Origin: JBFWVR01 sp050246635
GTDB taxonomy: Bacteria; Acidobacteriota; Vicinamibacteria; Vicinamibacterales; UBA2999
Direction: 5' to 3'
Assembly: GCA_050246635.1 (NCBI GenBank)
Contig: JBFWVR010000003.1
Coordinates: 186,001 to 250,000, forward strand
DNA: 64,000 nt
Numbering within the stretch: the stretch's first letter is position 1; every line of letters begins with the position of its first letter. The position numbers were made by a program, and so were the translations under genes. Positions 56,857-64,000 of this stretch are shown one piece after another. The notes under the pieces are model-generated. The model saw only the letters and a program-made list of their open reading frames with translations, was not told where the DNA came from and made no database searches.

Positions 56857-57512
56857 CCGAGACCGTCCCCTTCCGCAAGTCGACGCTGCGCGAGTACTTC
56901 GAGTCGATCGTCGTCGCCGTCATCCTGGCGCTCTTCGTCCGGACGTTCGTGTTCCAGGCGTTCAAGATCCCGACCGGGTCGATGGAACCCAACCTCCTGG
57001 TCGGCGATCACCTGCTCGTCAACAAGTTCGTCTTCGGCCCGACGGCCGTCGACGCCGAACGCGCGCTGCTCCCGATGCGGCCGATCCGGCGGGGCGACGT
57101 GATCGTCTTCAAGTTCCCGGAGGAGCCCGACCGCGACTTCATCAAGCGCGTGATCGGGCTGCCCGGCGAGACGCTCGAGTTCCGCAACCAGCAGGTCCTG
57201 ATCGACGGCACGCCCATCGACGAGCCCTACGCGCACTACCTCTTCCCGCCGGCGGCCGACAGCGAGAACCTCGGCTCCGACCCCCGCGAGCACTACGGCC
57301 CGGTCACCGTGCCCCCCGGCCACTACTTCGCGATGGGCGACAACCGCGACAACTCCGAAGACAGCCGCTACTGGGGTTTCCTGCCGGAGTCGTACGTCAA
57401 GGGCCGCGCGCTCGTCATCTACTGGTCGTTCGAGGCGGAGCCGGGCGCGAACCCCATCACGGGCTTCTTCTCCGGGACACGCTGGGGCAGGCTGCTCCAC
57501 CTCATACGGTAG
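56853..57512 (+). CDS. lepB: Signal peptidase I LepB
   Basis: A 219-residue inner-membrane serine protease that removes signal peptides. One N-terminal helix (SIVVAVILALFVRTFVFQAF) leads to the catalytic S43 in PTGSMEPN and K98 in DFIKRVIGLPGE; GDNRDNSEDSRYWG is the conserved box E. The ATG overlaps the lepA stop (ATGA), the common lepA-lepB operon. Its ribosome site is inside lepA. Confidence 0.95.
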
Positions 57513-57515
57513 GGA

Positions 57516-57570
57516 GAATCCAGAAGCCCGCGATTCCTTTCTTGATTCCTGATTCCGGTTTCTGGATTCT
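57516..57570. repeat. AGAATCCAGAA inverted repeat after lepB
   Basis: AGAATCCAGAA (57516-57526) and TTCTGGATTCT (57560-57570) are perfect inverse copies around GATTCC-type words (TTGATTCCTGATTCCGGTTT). It belongs to the same family as 28650-28720. Its right arm touches the GTG start at 57571. Confidence 0.75.
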
Positions 57571-57939
57571 GTGTCGGTGAGGGCTGCCGTCCAGATCCTG
57601 ATCGGCCTGCTGGTGGTCAACGCTGCCGCGCAGGCAGGCAACGTGTGGTGGAACTACTACGCGTTCCGGGACGCCATCCACCAGGAGGCGCTCTTCGCCA
57701 ACGGCCGCACGCCCCACCAGATCCACGAGCGCGTCATGCGGCTCGCGGCGGACCACGAGATTCCGATCGGGCCCGATGACGTCGCGGTCTTCCAGGACGG
57801 GGCCGAGACGGTCATCGAGGTGGTCTATGACGAGCCGATTCCCCTCGTCCCGCGCCTCTACACGCTCGTCCACACCTTCGACGCGACCGTGGAGGCCACC
57901 CCGGCCCGGCCCATGTCCGCGGACGACCTGCGGCCGTGA
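57571..57939 (+). CDS. DUF4845-like membrane-anchored small protein
   Basis: A 122-residue protein with one N-terminal helix (AVQILIGLLVVNAAAQAG) and a soluble part of about 95 residues that pairs HQIHERVMRLAADHEIPI with VVYDEPIPLVPRLY, like the DUF4845 family, often found after lepB. Function is unknown. The start, GTG at 57571 or 57577, has no ribosome site and follows an inverted repeat, so the transcript start or RNA structure may matter. Confidence 0.65.
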   Translation: MSVRAAVQILIGLLVVNAAAQAGNVWWNYYAFRDAIHQEALFANGRTPHQIHERVMRLAADHEIPIGPDDVAVFQDGAETVIEVVYDEPIPLVPRLYTLVHTFDATVEATPARPMSADDLRP

Positions 57940-58016
57940 GCTAGAACCCATCTCATGAATGGGGCCGGCATTCGGCCGGCGATGCCTCCCGCCTGGCGGC
58001 GTTGCTCCTCCCTCTT

Positions 58017-58410
58017 GAGCCGCCTGTCGTCTGTGCATCCCCTGCCATCTGTGCATCTGTGTCCCCGGTAGTGCCGCGCCCTCTGTGCTCTCTGTGCCAT
58101 CTGTGGCGCGCTGGAGCGCCCTGAGCCGCCTGTCATCTGTGCATCCCCTGCCATCTGTGCATCTGTGTCCCCGGTCGTGCCGCGCCCTCAGTGCGCTCTG
58201 TGCCATCTGTGGCGCGCGGGAGCGCCCTGAGCCGCCTGTCATCTGTGCATCCCCTGCCATCTGTGCATCTGTGTCCCCGGTCGTGCCGCGCCCTCTGTGC
58301 TCTCTGTGCCATCTGTGGCCGCGCGGGAGCGCCCTGAGCCGCCTGTCATCTGTGCATCTGTGCCCCCCCTTCGCGTTCGCTGCCATCTGTGTTATCTCTG
58401 CCCCTCTGTG
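58017..58410. repeat. Tandem 106-base repeat of CATCTGTG words
   Basis: Units start with GAGCCGCCTGTC at 58017, 58123, 58229 and 58336: three full copies of 106, 106 and 107 bases and a partial fourth. Each carries CATCTGTGCATC and CTCTGTGCCATCTGTGG. On the other strand this is the CACAGATGG word seen at 20160 and in pgeF. The array ends in a decayed part that runs to the hutI start. The gap 57940-58016 holds no gene. Confidence 0.9.
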
Positions 58411-59664
58411 GCCCTGACCGCCGACTTCCTCATCACCGACATCGACTGCCTCTACACCTGCGCCGGGCCCGCGCCTCGGACGGGGGAGGCGCAGCGGGAC
58501 CTCGTGCCCGTGCGACAGGCCGCAGTGGCCTCCCACCAGGGGCGCATCGTCTTCGCGGGCGAGGCAGCCGGGTGCGCCCGCGCCGTCCGGCTGGCAGCTG
58601 ATGCGACCGTGATCGATGGACGCGACCGCACCGTCGTGCCCGGGTTCGTCGATCCCCACACGCACCTGGTCTTCGCCGGAGACCGCCGTGACGAACTGCG
58701 CCGGAGACTGGCCGGGGCCAGTTATGCGGAGATTGCCGCGGAGGGGGGCGGCATCGTCCGGACGGTGGCCGCGACGCGGGCGGCAAGCGAGGAGGAGTTG
58801 GTCGAGGCGGCGCTGCCGCGTCTCGCCGACATGCTGGCGTCCGGGACGACCACCGCGGAGGTGAAGAGCGGCTACGGCCTCGACGTGGACACCGAGCTCC
58901 GGATGCTCCGCGCGGCGCGCGCGCTCGCGGCGCGCCAGCCCGTGGACCTCGTGCCCACGTTCCTCGGGGCGCACGAGATCCCGGTGGAGTACCGCGATCG
59001 CCGTGCCGACTACGTCCGCCTGGTGATCGAGGAGATGATCCCGGCGGTCGCCCGGGAGGGCCTGGCGGAGTGGTGCGACGTGTTCTGCGAGCACGGGGTC
59101 TTCACGCCCGCCGAGTCGGCGGCCATTTTCGAGGCCGGGCGGGCGCACGGGCTGAAGGCCCGCGTCCATGCGGACGAGCTGGCGCTGTCGGGTGGGACGG
59201 GCGTGGCGCTGGACGTGGGCGCGCGGTCCGCCGACCACCTCATCTTCGTGGACGAGGCCCACGCCGACCGGATGGCGGCTGCCGGGCTCACCGCGACACT
59301 GCTGCCGGCGGCCGCGTTCTTCCTGAAGCTCGGCCGGTTTGCGCCGGCCCGCATGCTCATCGAACGGGGCGTGCCCGTCGCGCTGGCCACCGACCTCAAC
59401 CCGGGTGGCGGCTTCTCGCCGTCGATGCCCTTCGTCATGACGCTGGCCTGCTTCGGCATGGGGCTGACGCTCGAGGAGGCGCTGGTGGGTGCCACGATCA
59501 ACGCGGCGGCCGCGCTGGATCGGCAGGACCGCGTCGGCAGCCTCGAGCCGGGCCGGCAGATGGACGCGGTGGTCGTGGACGGTGTGCTGTCGGACCTGGT
59601 CCGCGTCGGCGCGCCCGTCATCGCGCACGTGATCAAGCGCGGAGAGGTCGCCTGGTCGCGCTGA
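58408..59664 (+). CDS. hutI: Imidazolonepropionase HutI
   Basis: A 418-residue amidohydrolase that opens the ring of 4-imidazolone-5-propionate in histidine breakdown. The metal site begins with VDPHTHLVFAGDR; AEVKSGYGLD, FLGAHEIP, VHADEL and ALATDLNPGG follow in family order. The GTG at 58408 is the last plausible start and lies within the CTGTGG of the repeat array. No hutH or hutU is in the window. A cyclodeaminase-like gene follows. Confidence 0.9.
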   Translation: MALTADFLITDIDCLYTCAGPAPRTGEAQRDLVPVRQAAVASHQGRIVFAGEAAGCARAVRLAADATVIDGRDRTVVPGFVDPHTHLVFAGDRRDELRRRLAGASYAEIAAEGGGIVRTVAATRAASEEELVEAALPRLADMLASGTTTAEVKSGYGLDVDTELRMLRAARALAARQPVDLVPTFLGAHEIPVEYRDRRADYVRLVIEEMIPAVAREGLAEWCDVFCEHGVFTPAESAAIFEAGRAHGLKARVHADELALSGGTGVALDVGARSADHLIFVDEAHADRMAAAGLTATLLPAAAFFLKLGRFAPARMLIERGVPVALATDLNPGGGFSPSMPFVMTLACFGMGLTLEEALVGATINAAAALDRQDRVGSLEPGRQMDAVVVDGVLSDLVRVGAPVIAHVIKRGEVAWSR

Positions 59665-59712
59665 ACGACGGCCTGGGTCACCCCGGGCCGGCCCGCAAGG
59701 TACAATCCGCGC

Positions 59713-60336
59713 ATGTCATTCAGGAACCAGACCGTCTCGGCGTTCATGGACGCGCTGGCCAGCGGCGAGCCCACACCCGGCGGGGGCACGGCCTCGGCGA
59801 TGGCTGGTGCGATGGGCGTCTCGCTGCTCGTGATGGTGGCCGGCCTGCCGCGGACGAAGACCAATGCGGACGAGGAAAAGGCCGCCCTTGCCGCCGCCCG
59901 GGACGCGCTTGCGCCGATCGGCGCGAAGCTGCTCGATTTCGCGGATGCCGACGCCGCCTCGTTCGACCAGGTGATGGCGGCCTACAAGCTGCCGAAGGCG
60001 AGCGACGAGGAGAAGCAGGCCCGCAAGGCGGCGATCCAGAAGGGCTTCGAGGCGGCGACCTCGGTCCCGGTCGAGACGCTGCTTGCGGCGGCCGAGGCCC
60101 TCGACCAGGCCCTGGCGGTCGCGCGGTTCGGCAACCCGTCCGCCGCCAGTGATGTCGGCGTGGGTCTCGCGCTGCTCGAGGCGGCCGCGGCCGGCGCCGC
60201 CGCCAATGTGCAGATCAACCTCGAGAGCCTCACCGATGAGGCCTTCGTGGTGCGTGCGAAGGCACAGTTGGCGGATGGACAGTCGCGGGTCGCAGAAGGT
60301 GCGCGCGCCGCTCGCGCCGCCCTGACCGCCGGGTAG
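59713..60336 (+). CDS. Cyclodeaminase/cyclohydrolase (FTCD C-terminal type)
   Basis: A 207-residue, all-alpha protein. TVSAFMDALASGEPTPGGGT near the N-terminus is the signature of formimidoyltetrahydrofolate cyclodeaminases. Members act on 5-formimino-THF, releasing ammonia and 5,10-methenyl-THF, or on 5,10-methenyl-THF itself. With hutI it fits the last steps of histidine breakdown. It starts 48 bases after hutI and ends 5 bases from the convergent DUF167 gene. Confidence 0.85.
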   Translation: MSFRNQTVSAFMDALASGEPTPGGGTASAMAGAMGVSLLVMVAGLPRTKTNADEEKAALAAARDALAPIGAKLLDFADADAASFDQVMAAYKLPKASDEEKQARKAAIQKGFEAATSVPVETLLAAAEALDQALAVARFGNPSAASDVGVGLALLEAAAAGAAANVQINLESLTDEAFVVRAKAQLADGQSRVAEGARAARAALTAG

Positions 60337-60341
60337 GGACG

Positions 60342-60623
60342 CTACACGCCGAGGCGGGCGCTGGCGGCTGCGGCGCGGATGCCGTCGATGCGGACGCGCT
60401 TCGTGCGGGCGGTCTCGCCGGCGAGGATGCGCACGGCACGCCGGGGCACGTCGAGGGTGTCGGCGAGGAGCGTGACGAGCGCGGCGTTGGCCGCGCCGTC
60501 CACCGGCGGGGCCGCGAGGCGCACGAGCACGGCGCCGTCACGGGTGCCCGCTATCGCCGTGCGACCCGCGCGCGGGATCACCCGCACGTCGAGCGTGATG
60601 CCGCCGTCATGTTCGGTGATCAC
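60342..60623 (-). CDS. DUF167 family protein (YggU-like)
   Basis: A 93-residue protein. RVIPRAGRTAIAGTRDG and LAAPPVDGAANAAL are the DUF167 signature. Family members are small, widespread and of unknown function. The GTG at 60623 opens the frame 21 bases after the divIVA stop, so both are probably on one transcript. Confidence 0.85.
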   Translation of the reverse strand: MITEHDGGITLDVRVIPRAGRTAIAGTRDGAVLVRLAAPPVDGAANAALVTLLADTLDVPRRAVRILAGETARTKRVRIDGIRAAAASARLGV

Positions 60624-60644
60624 GTCGTCGCCGGGCGCCGGGCG

Positions 60645-61241
60645 CTAACGGCCCGGCTCCGCGCCGGCCTCCCGCCGGGCCGGACCCTCCGTGCCGTCCG
60701 TGGCCGCGGCCGGCCCGTCCGGAGCACGGCTGGCATCGGCGGCCCGCATCTGCGGGCGGTGGAGCAGGACCTTCTCGTCGCGCTGGCGTGCATCCTGTTC
60801 GCGCACGAATCCCAGGGTGCTCTGCAACGCCGAGATGATGGCCTCGACGCTGGCCTCGACCTCCCGACGCTTCAGGCGCAGCCCGTCGGTCTCACGCTGG
60901 ACCTCCTCGAGCCGGGCCTGGGCCTTCTGGAGCAGGAGGTCCGCGCGGCCTTCTGCCTCGCGAACGATGCGCGCCGCGTCGTGCTGGGCCCCTTCCTTGA
61001 TCTCGTCGGCCAGCTTCTGCGCGGTGAGCAGCGTGTTGCGGAGGTTCTTCTCCTGCTCGCGGTGCTCGGTCAGCACGGCCTGCAGCTTTTCGGCCTCCTG
61101 CCGCAGCCGATCGTTCTCGCGCAGCGCGTTCTCGTAGTCCTCCGCGGCCTCCTGCAGGAACGCCGTGACCTCGCCCCGGTCGTACCCGCGCATCACGGTC
61201 TTGAACTGCTGCTGCCGGAGATCGAGTGGCGTCACCTTCAT
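60645..61241 (-). CDS. divIVA: DivIVA-domain protein
   Basis: A 198-residue coiled-coil protein. The N-terminal MKVTPLDLRQQQFKTVMRGY and DRGEVTAFLQ are the DivIVA membrane-binding signature, followed by about 130 residues of coiled coil. DivIVA proteins mark curved membranes at poles and septa and recruit partners. The Ala/Asp/Gly-rich tail (DGPAAATDGTEGPARREAG) resembles translated CACGGATGG-type repeat. A GTGAGGGACGG ribosome site precedes the ATG, and a 13-base tandem array lies just before that. Confidence 0.88.
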   Translation of the reverse strand: MKVTPLDLRQQQFKTVMRGYDRGEVTAFLQEAAEDYENALRENDRLRQEAEKLQAVLTEHREQEKNLRNTLLTAQKLADEIKEGAQHDAARIVREAEGRADLLLQKAQARLEEVQRETDGLRLKRREVEASVEAIISALQSTLGFVREQDARQRDEKVLLHRPQMRAADASRAPDGPAAATDGTEGPARREAGAEPGR

Positions 61242-61254
61242 CTCAACCGTCCCT

Positions 61255-61423
61255 CACCTTCGTGCCGCACCTTCGTGCCGCACCTTCGTACCGCACCCTC
61301 GTGCCGCACCTTCGTGCCGCACCCTCGTGCCGCACCCCCGTGAAGCACCTTCGTGCGGCACCCCCGTGTGGCACCTACGTGCGGCACTTTCGTGCAGCAC
61401 CGACGTGCAGCACTACCGTCTGC
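61255..61423 (-). repeat. 13-base tandem array between yggS and divIVA
   Basis: Thirteen copies of a 13-base unit, consensus on the plus strand CACCTTCGTGCCG, start at 61255 and every 13 bases to 61411 with no shift. Each junction forms the short palindrome GTGCNGCAC. The array takes in the yggS stop (61413-61415) and ends 14 bases before the divIVA ATG. A sister array is at 63192-63375. Confidence 0.92.
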
Positions 61424-62108
61424 CAAATATCGCCGTCCCGACGCGCACCATCGTGGCGCCCTCCTCGATGGCCACCTCGAAGTCGTGGCTCATGCCCATC
61501 GACAGCTCCCGCAGGCGCGCGGCGGGCACCCCGGAGGCGGCCAGGCCGTCCCGCAGGTCGCGGAGGCTCCGGAACCACGGCCGTGCGTCCTCGGGATCGT
61601 CCACGAGCGGCGGCAGCAGCATGAGCCCGACCACGCGAGCGGCCTGCAGTCCTGAGGCGGCCTCGAACAGGGCGGGCACCGTGTCGAGGGCGGCCCCGTG
61701 CTTGGTCGGTTCGAGCGCGAGGTCGACCTGCACGAGCAGCTCCGGAGTGGTGCCGGCCGCGACGGCGGCCTGGTCCAGCTTCCGCAGCAGGTCCGGCGAG
61801 TCCACCGCGTGAATGGTGCCGAACCCGGCGGCGGCCTTCCTGGCCTTGTTCGACTGCAGGTGGCCTATCAGGTGCCACCGGATCGATGTGTCGGCCAGTT
61901 GCTCGATCTTCTGCAGGCCTTCCTGCACCTTGTTTTCGCCGAAGTCCCGCTGCCCGGCGTCGGCTGCGGCGCGAACGGCCTCGGCGGGGAACGTCTTCGA
62001 GACGGCGACGAGGCGGACCTCGTCCGGGTGGCGGCCCGACCGGGCGGCCGCCTCGCCGATGCGTGCGCGGACCTCGGCCAGGCGGCCGGGGATGTGTGAG
62101 ACGTCCAC
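61413..62108 (-). CDS. yggS: PLP homeostasis protein YggS
   Basis: A 231-residue PLP-binding protein with an alanine-racemase-like barrel. LVAVSKTFPAEAV holds the PLP lysine; GQRDFGENKVQEG, WHLIGHLQSNKA and SMGMSHDFEVAIEEGATMVR are standard. It buffers free PLP and affects amino acid pools. The GTG at 62108 has AGGAG 4 bases upstream, within the end of the TPR gene. Its last codons (FGRR) and stop merge with the 13-base array. Confidence 0.92.
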   Translation of the reverse strand: MDVSHIPGRLAEVRARIGEAAARSGRHPDEVRLVAVSKTFPAEAVRAAADAGQRDFGENKVQEGLQKIEQLADTSIRWHLIGHLQSNKARKAAAGFGTIHAVDSPDLLRKLDQAAVAAGTTPELLVQVDLALEPTKHGAALDTVPALFEAASGLQAARVVGLMLLPPLVDDPEDARPWFRSLRDLRDGLAASGVPAARLRELSMGMSHDFEVAIEEGATMVRVGTAIFGRR

Positions 62109-62109
62109 G

Positions 62110-63069
62110 TTACTCCTGGAGCTGCTTGAGCTCGGCAATCAGCTTCCGGGCCTGCTCGGCGAACGAGCCGTCCGGCGCGAGCGCGAGGTACTTCTCGAAG
62201 GCGGCCACCGCCTCTGAGGTCCTGCCTTCGTTCAACAGGGCCAGCCCGAGCTGGTAGTGCGATTCCGGATACTGCGGGTTCGCCGCGATGGCTTCCTCGA
62301 ACTTCGTCTTCGCCTCGGCGATCTTGCCCTGGTTCCAGAGGATGATGCCCTGGTTGTAGATGGTTGCGGCGTCGCCACCACCGCCGCCAGCCGCGCTGGC
62401 CTGGGCGGCGCGGTCCCCCATGGCGGAGGCCTCGTCGTAGCGCTTCTGGTTGTTGTAGAGGGTCGCAAGGGCGCTCAGGGCCTGCGGGTAGTCAGGCTTG
62501 AGCTCGATGGCCTTCTTCCAGTTCGCTTCGGCCTGCGCCTCGTCCTTCTTCTGCAGCCACGCGTACCCGATGTTGTAGTAGCAGTCGAAGCAGTTGGGGA
62601 GGATGCCGGCAGCCTCGGTGAACTTCGCGATCGCCTCGTCGTAGTTCCCGGCGCCGCTGGCTGCCACCCCGGCGTCGAATGCGGCCTTGAGTGCCGCCCG
62701 GGCCGACTCGTCGCCGCCGCCGCCCGCTGCCGCCGCCGCCGGATCGAGCACGACCGTGAACTCGGACGCCTGGCCGAGGCGCACCTGGACGGTCTGCGTG
62801 TGGGTCCCGAGCTTCTGGTGCGTGACGGTGACCGTGTAAGGCCCCGACTCGGTCAGCAGCTGCACGAATTCGCCCTTGCGATCCGTCTTCGACTCGAACC
62901 GGCGCTTCACGCCGCCCTGGTACTCGACGACCACCTGCGCCCCCTGCACCGGGGCCTTGTCCGGGGTCACCACCTTGCCCCTGAGCATCGTCGTCTGCCC
63001 GGCAGCGGGCAGCGAGGCGGCGAACACGAACAGCGCGGCGGCAACGACAGCGGCAAGACGTCTGGCCAT
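62110..63069 (-). CDS. Secreted TPR protein with carboxypeptidase regulatory-like domain
   Basis: A 319-residue protein with a signal peptide (AAVVAAALFVFAASLPAAG), a carboxypeptidase-regulatory-like beta domain (about residues 28-110, MLRGKVVTPDKAPVQGAQVV) and TPR units (NYDEAIAKFTEAAGILPNC, AQAEANWKKAIELKPDYP, IAEAKTKFEEAIAANPQYP, SEAVAAFEKYLALAPDG). The set suggests a periplasmic scaffold that binds other proteins. Partner and role are unknown. The stop is 1 base before the yggS start. Confidence 0.85.
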   Translation of the reverse strand: MARRLAAVVAAALFVFAASLPAAGQTTMLRGKVVTPDKAPVQGAQVVVEYQGGVKRRFESKTDRKGEFVQLLTESGPYTVTVTHQKLGTHTQTVQVRLGQASEFTVVLDPAAAAAGGGGDESARAALKAAFDAGVAASGAGNYDEAIAKFTEAAGILPNCFDCYYNIGYAWLQKKDEAQAEANWKKAIELKPDYPQALSALATLYNNQKRYDEASAMGDRAAQASAAGGGGGDAATIYNQGIILWNQGKIAEAKTKFEEAIAANPQYPESHYQLGLALLNEGRTSEAVAAFEKYLALAPDGSFAEQARKLIAELKQLQE

Positions 63070-63137
63070 GCGGCCCTCCCGGGCACGGATGGCCCGCGCC
63101 CTACCCCATCAGTCTAGGGCAGGGATGGGCGCGATGT

Positions 63138-63177
63138 CAGACACAGATGCACGGATGGAACGGGATGCACAGATAGC
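63138..63177. repeat. CACAGATGC composite repeat
   Basis: GACACAGATGCACGGATGG then GGATGCACAGATAG: the same composite as 20235-20277, and as the 58017-58360 array reversed. It lies in the gap before the TPR gene, next to a 13-base array. Confidence 0.75.
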
Positions 63178-63191
63178 TCTCGCTGATGCCG

Positions 63192-63375
63192 CACCTTCGC
63201 GAAGCACCTCCGTGCAGCACTTCCGTGCCGCACCTCCGTGAAGCACCTCCGTGAAGCACCTCCGTGAAGCACCTGCGGGTGGCACCTCCGTGCGGCACCC
63301 TCGTGCGGCCACCTCCGTGCGGCACCCTCGTGCGGCCACCTCCGTGCTGCACCTCCGTCCTGCACCTCCGTGCCT
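63192..63375 (-). repeat. Second 13-base tandem array
   Basis: Fourteen copies with a plus-strand consensus of CACCTCCGTGAAG/CGG start at 63192 with a 13-base step; two steps are 14 by one extra C. GTGCNGCAC or GTGAAGCAC joins neighbours. The last copy ends in the stop codon of the minus-strand methyltransferase (63374-63376). It is the sister of 61255-61423; together with 63138-63177 it fills the gap 63070-63373. Confidence 0.9.
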
Positions 63376-64000
63376 ACCGTCGTATCCCCACGAACACCTC
63401 GTAGCCCTCTTCGAGCTCCGAGTGCTCGTAGAGCTTGCTGTGCGGCTCGAACCCGACGCCCGCCAGCGTGTCCAGCCAGACCTGCCGCGGGAACAGGCCG
63501 TGCACGTGACGATCGTGCACCACCCGCACATCGCCGGAGGCCTCGCGCAGGAGGAACGCGTAGTCGGTCACGATCGTCTCGTCGTCCGGGTCCGGATCCC
63601 AGGCCCATTCGAGATAGCGCGCCCCGCGCGGCCCGTCGTCGTGTCCGCCCTGGGAGCTGCCGGGCACGAACCGCTCGCGTGTCTCGTCGGGCACGAACAG
63701 GGCCACGCCCCCGCGCCGGCAGTGCACGAACGCCGTCTCCATGGCGAGCGCCAGGTCCTCTCGGGACGTCATGTACGAAATCGCGTCGTGGACGAAGATG
63801 GCGTCGAAGTCGACCCCGAGCCGGACGTGCCGCATGTCCCCTTCGTGGTGCGGCACGCCGGGATTCAGCCGCGCCGAGACACGCAGCATCGCCGGCGACC
63901 GATCCACCAGCGTCATCTCGAAGTCCGCCTTGAGATGGACCGCGTTCGATCCACCGCCCGACCCGAGCTCGAGCAACGAGAACGGGCGCGCGGGCGCGAA
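63374..64000 (-). CDS. Class I SAM-dependent methyltransferase, 5' end outside window
   Basis: At least 208 residues; the frame stays open to base 64000, so the N-terminus is missing. LLELGSGGGSNAVHL is the SAM-binding motif I, LVDRSPAML motif II, and FDAIFVHDAISYMTSR motif IV. The fold is that of small-molecule methyltransferases; the substrate is unknown. The end, FVGIRR and stop, runs into the 13-base array. Confidence 0.82.
   Translation of the reverse strand, partial: FAPARPFSLLELGSGGGSNAVHLKADFEMTLVDRSPAMLRVSARLNPGVPHHEGDMRHVRLGVDFDAIFVHDAISYMTSREDLALAMETAFVHCRRGGVALFVPDETRERFVPGSSQGGHDDGPRGARYLEWAWDPDPDDETIVTDYAFLLREASGDVRVVHDRHVHGLFPRQVWLDTLAGVGFEPHSKLYEHSELEEGYEVFVGIRR

Noticed and set aside
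61255..61423. Possible CRISPR array
   Set aside because: Units are 13 bases with no spacers, and no cas gene is nearby. The same holds for 63192-63375 and 58017-58410.

Overview
The window is a GC-rich, densely coded stretch of bacterial chromosome that looks like an Acidobacteriota genome, probably of the Vicinamibacteria lineage. This is an inference from gene content: a secreted VWFA-related protein of the acidobacterial type (35961-37841), an acidobacterial duplicated-orphan-permease (ADOP) protein (42966-45491), a diaminopimelate-type MurE, and MlaEFD plus a beta-barrel protein that imply an outer membrane. No insertion sequence, integrase, phage gene or CRISPR array was seen.

Layout. 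1-7982 (minus): a glycan cassette with one GT4 and two GT2 glycosyltransferases, two SDR sugar-nucleotide enzymes and a DegT aminotransferase, mostly coupled by 4-base overlaps, followed by an STN-like secreted protein, a GNAT protein and a YqeY-like protein cut by the left edge. 8216-25413 (plus): the division and cell wall (dcw) cluster mraZ-rsmH-ftsL-ftsI-murE-murF-mraY-murD-ftsW-murG-murC-ftsQ-ftsA-ftsZ, with a consensus promoter and three phased MraZ-type boxes in front. murB and ddl are absent from their usual place. 25495-30284: a radical SAM protein, a small SpoVG-like protein, pgeF, an RNase HI-like gene, a zinc-ribbon coiled-coil protein and a CAT-anticodon tRNA (probably Ile2). 30479-34131 (minus): rpoD and dnaG with an intrinsic terminator. 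34164-42850: amidase, VWFA protein, mutS2, larB and a processive GT2. 42966-49000: ADOP permease divergent from a small winged-helix-like gene with a palindromic operator, then a PCMT-like methyltransferase, citrate synthase and a secreted protein. 49011-54956: a GT-C-like membrane protein and the mlaEFD lipid transport operon with a BON/beta-barrel protein. 55057-57939: lepA, lepB and a DUF4845-like gene. 58408-60336: hutI and a cyclodeaminase. 60342-64000 (minus): DUF167, DivIVA, YggS, a TPR protein and a methyltransferase cut by the right edge.

Working together. The dcw genes cover most of lipid II synthesis (MurC-F, MraY, MurG) and the divisome (FtsL, I, W, Q, A, Z). PgeF would correct peptidoglycan precursors, and DivIVA adds a further polarity or division factor. 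The glycan cassette and two further membrane glycosyltransferase-like proteins point to surface polysaccharide work. MlaEFD serves outer-membrane lipid homeostasis.

The most unusual layer is non-coding. Many gaps are filled by short-word repeats of several families. Several are built as imperfect inverted pairs around a central segment. Two arrays of a 13-base unit start at stop codons of minus-strand genes. Some repeats lie inside genes in frame (pgeF, the PCMT-like gene) or provide the start region of a gene (hutI).
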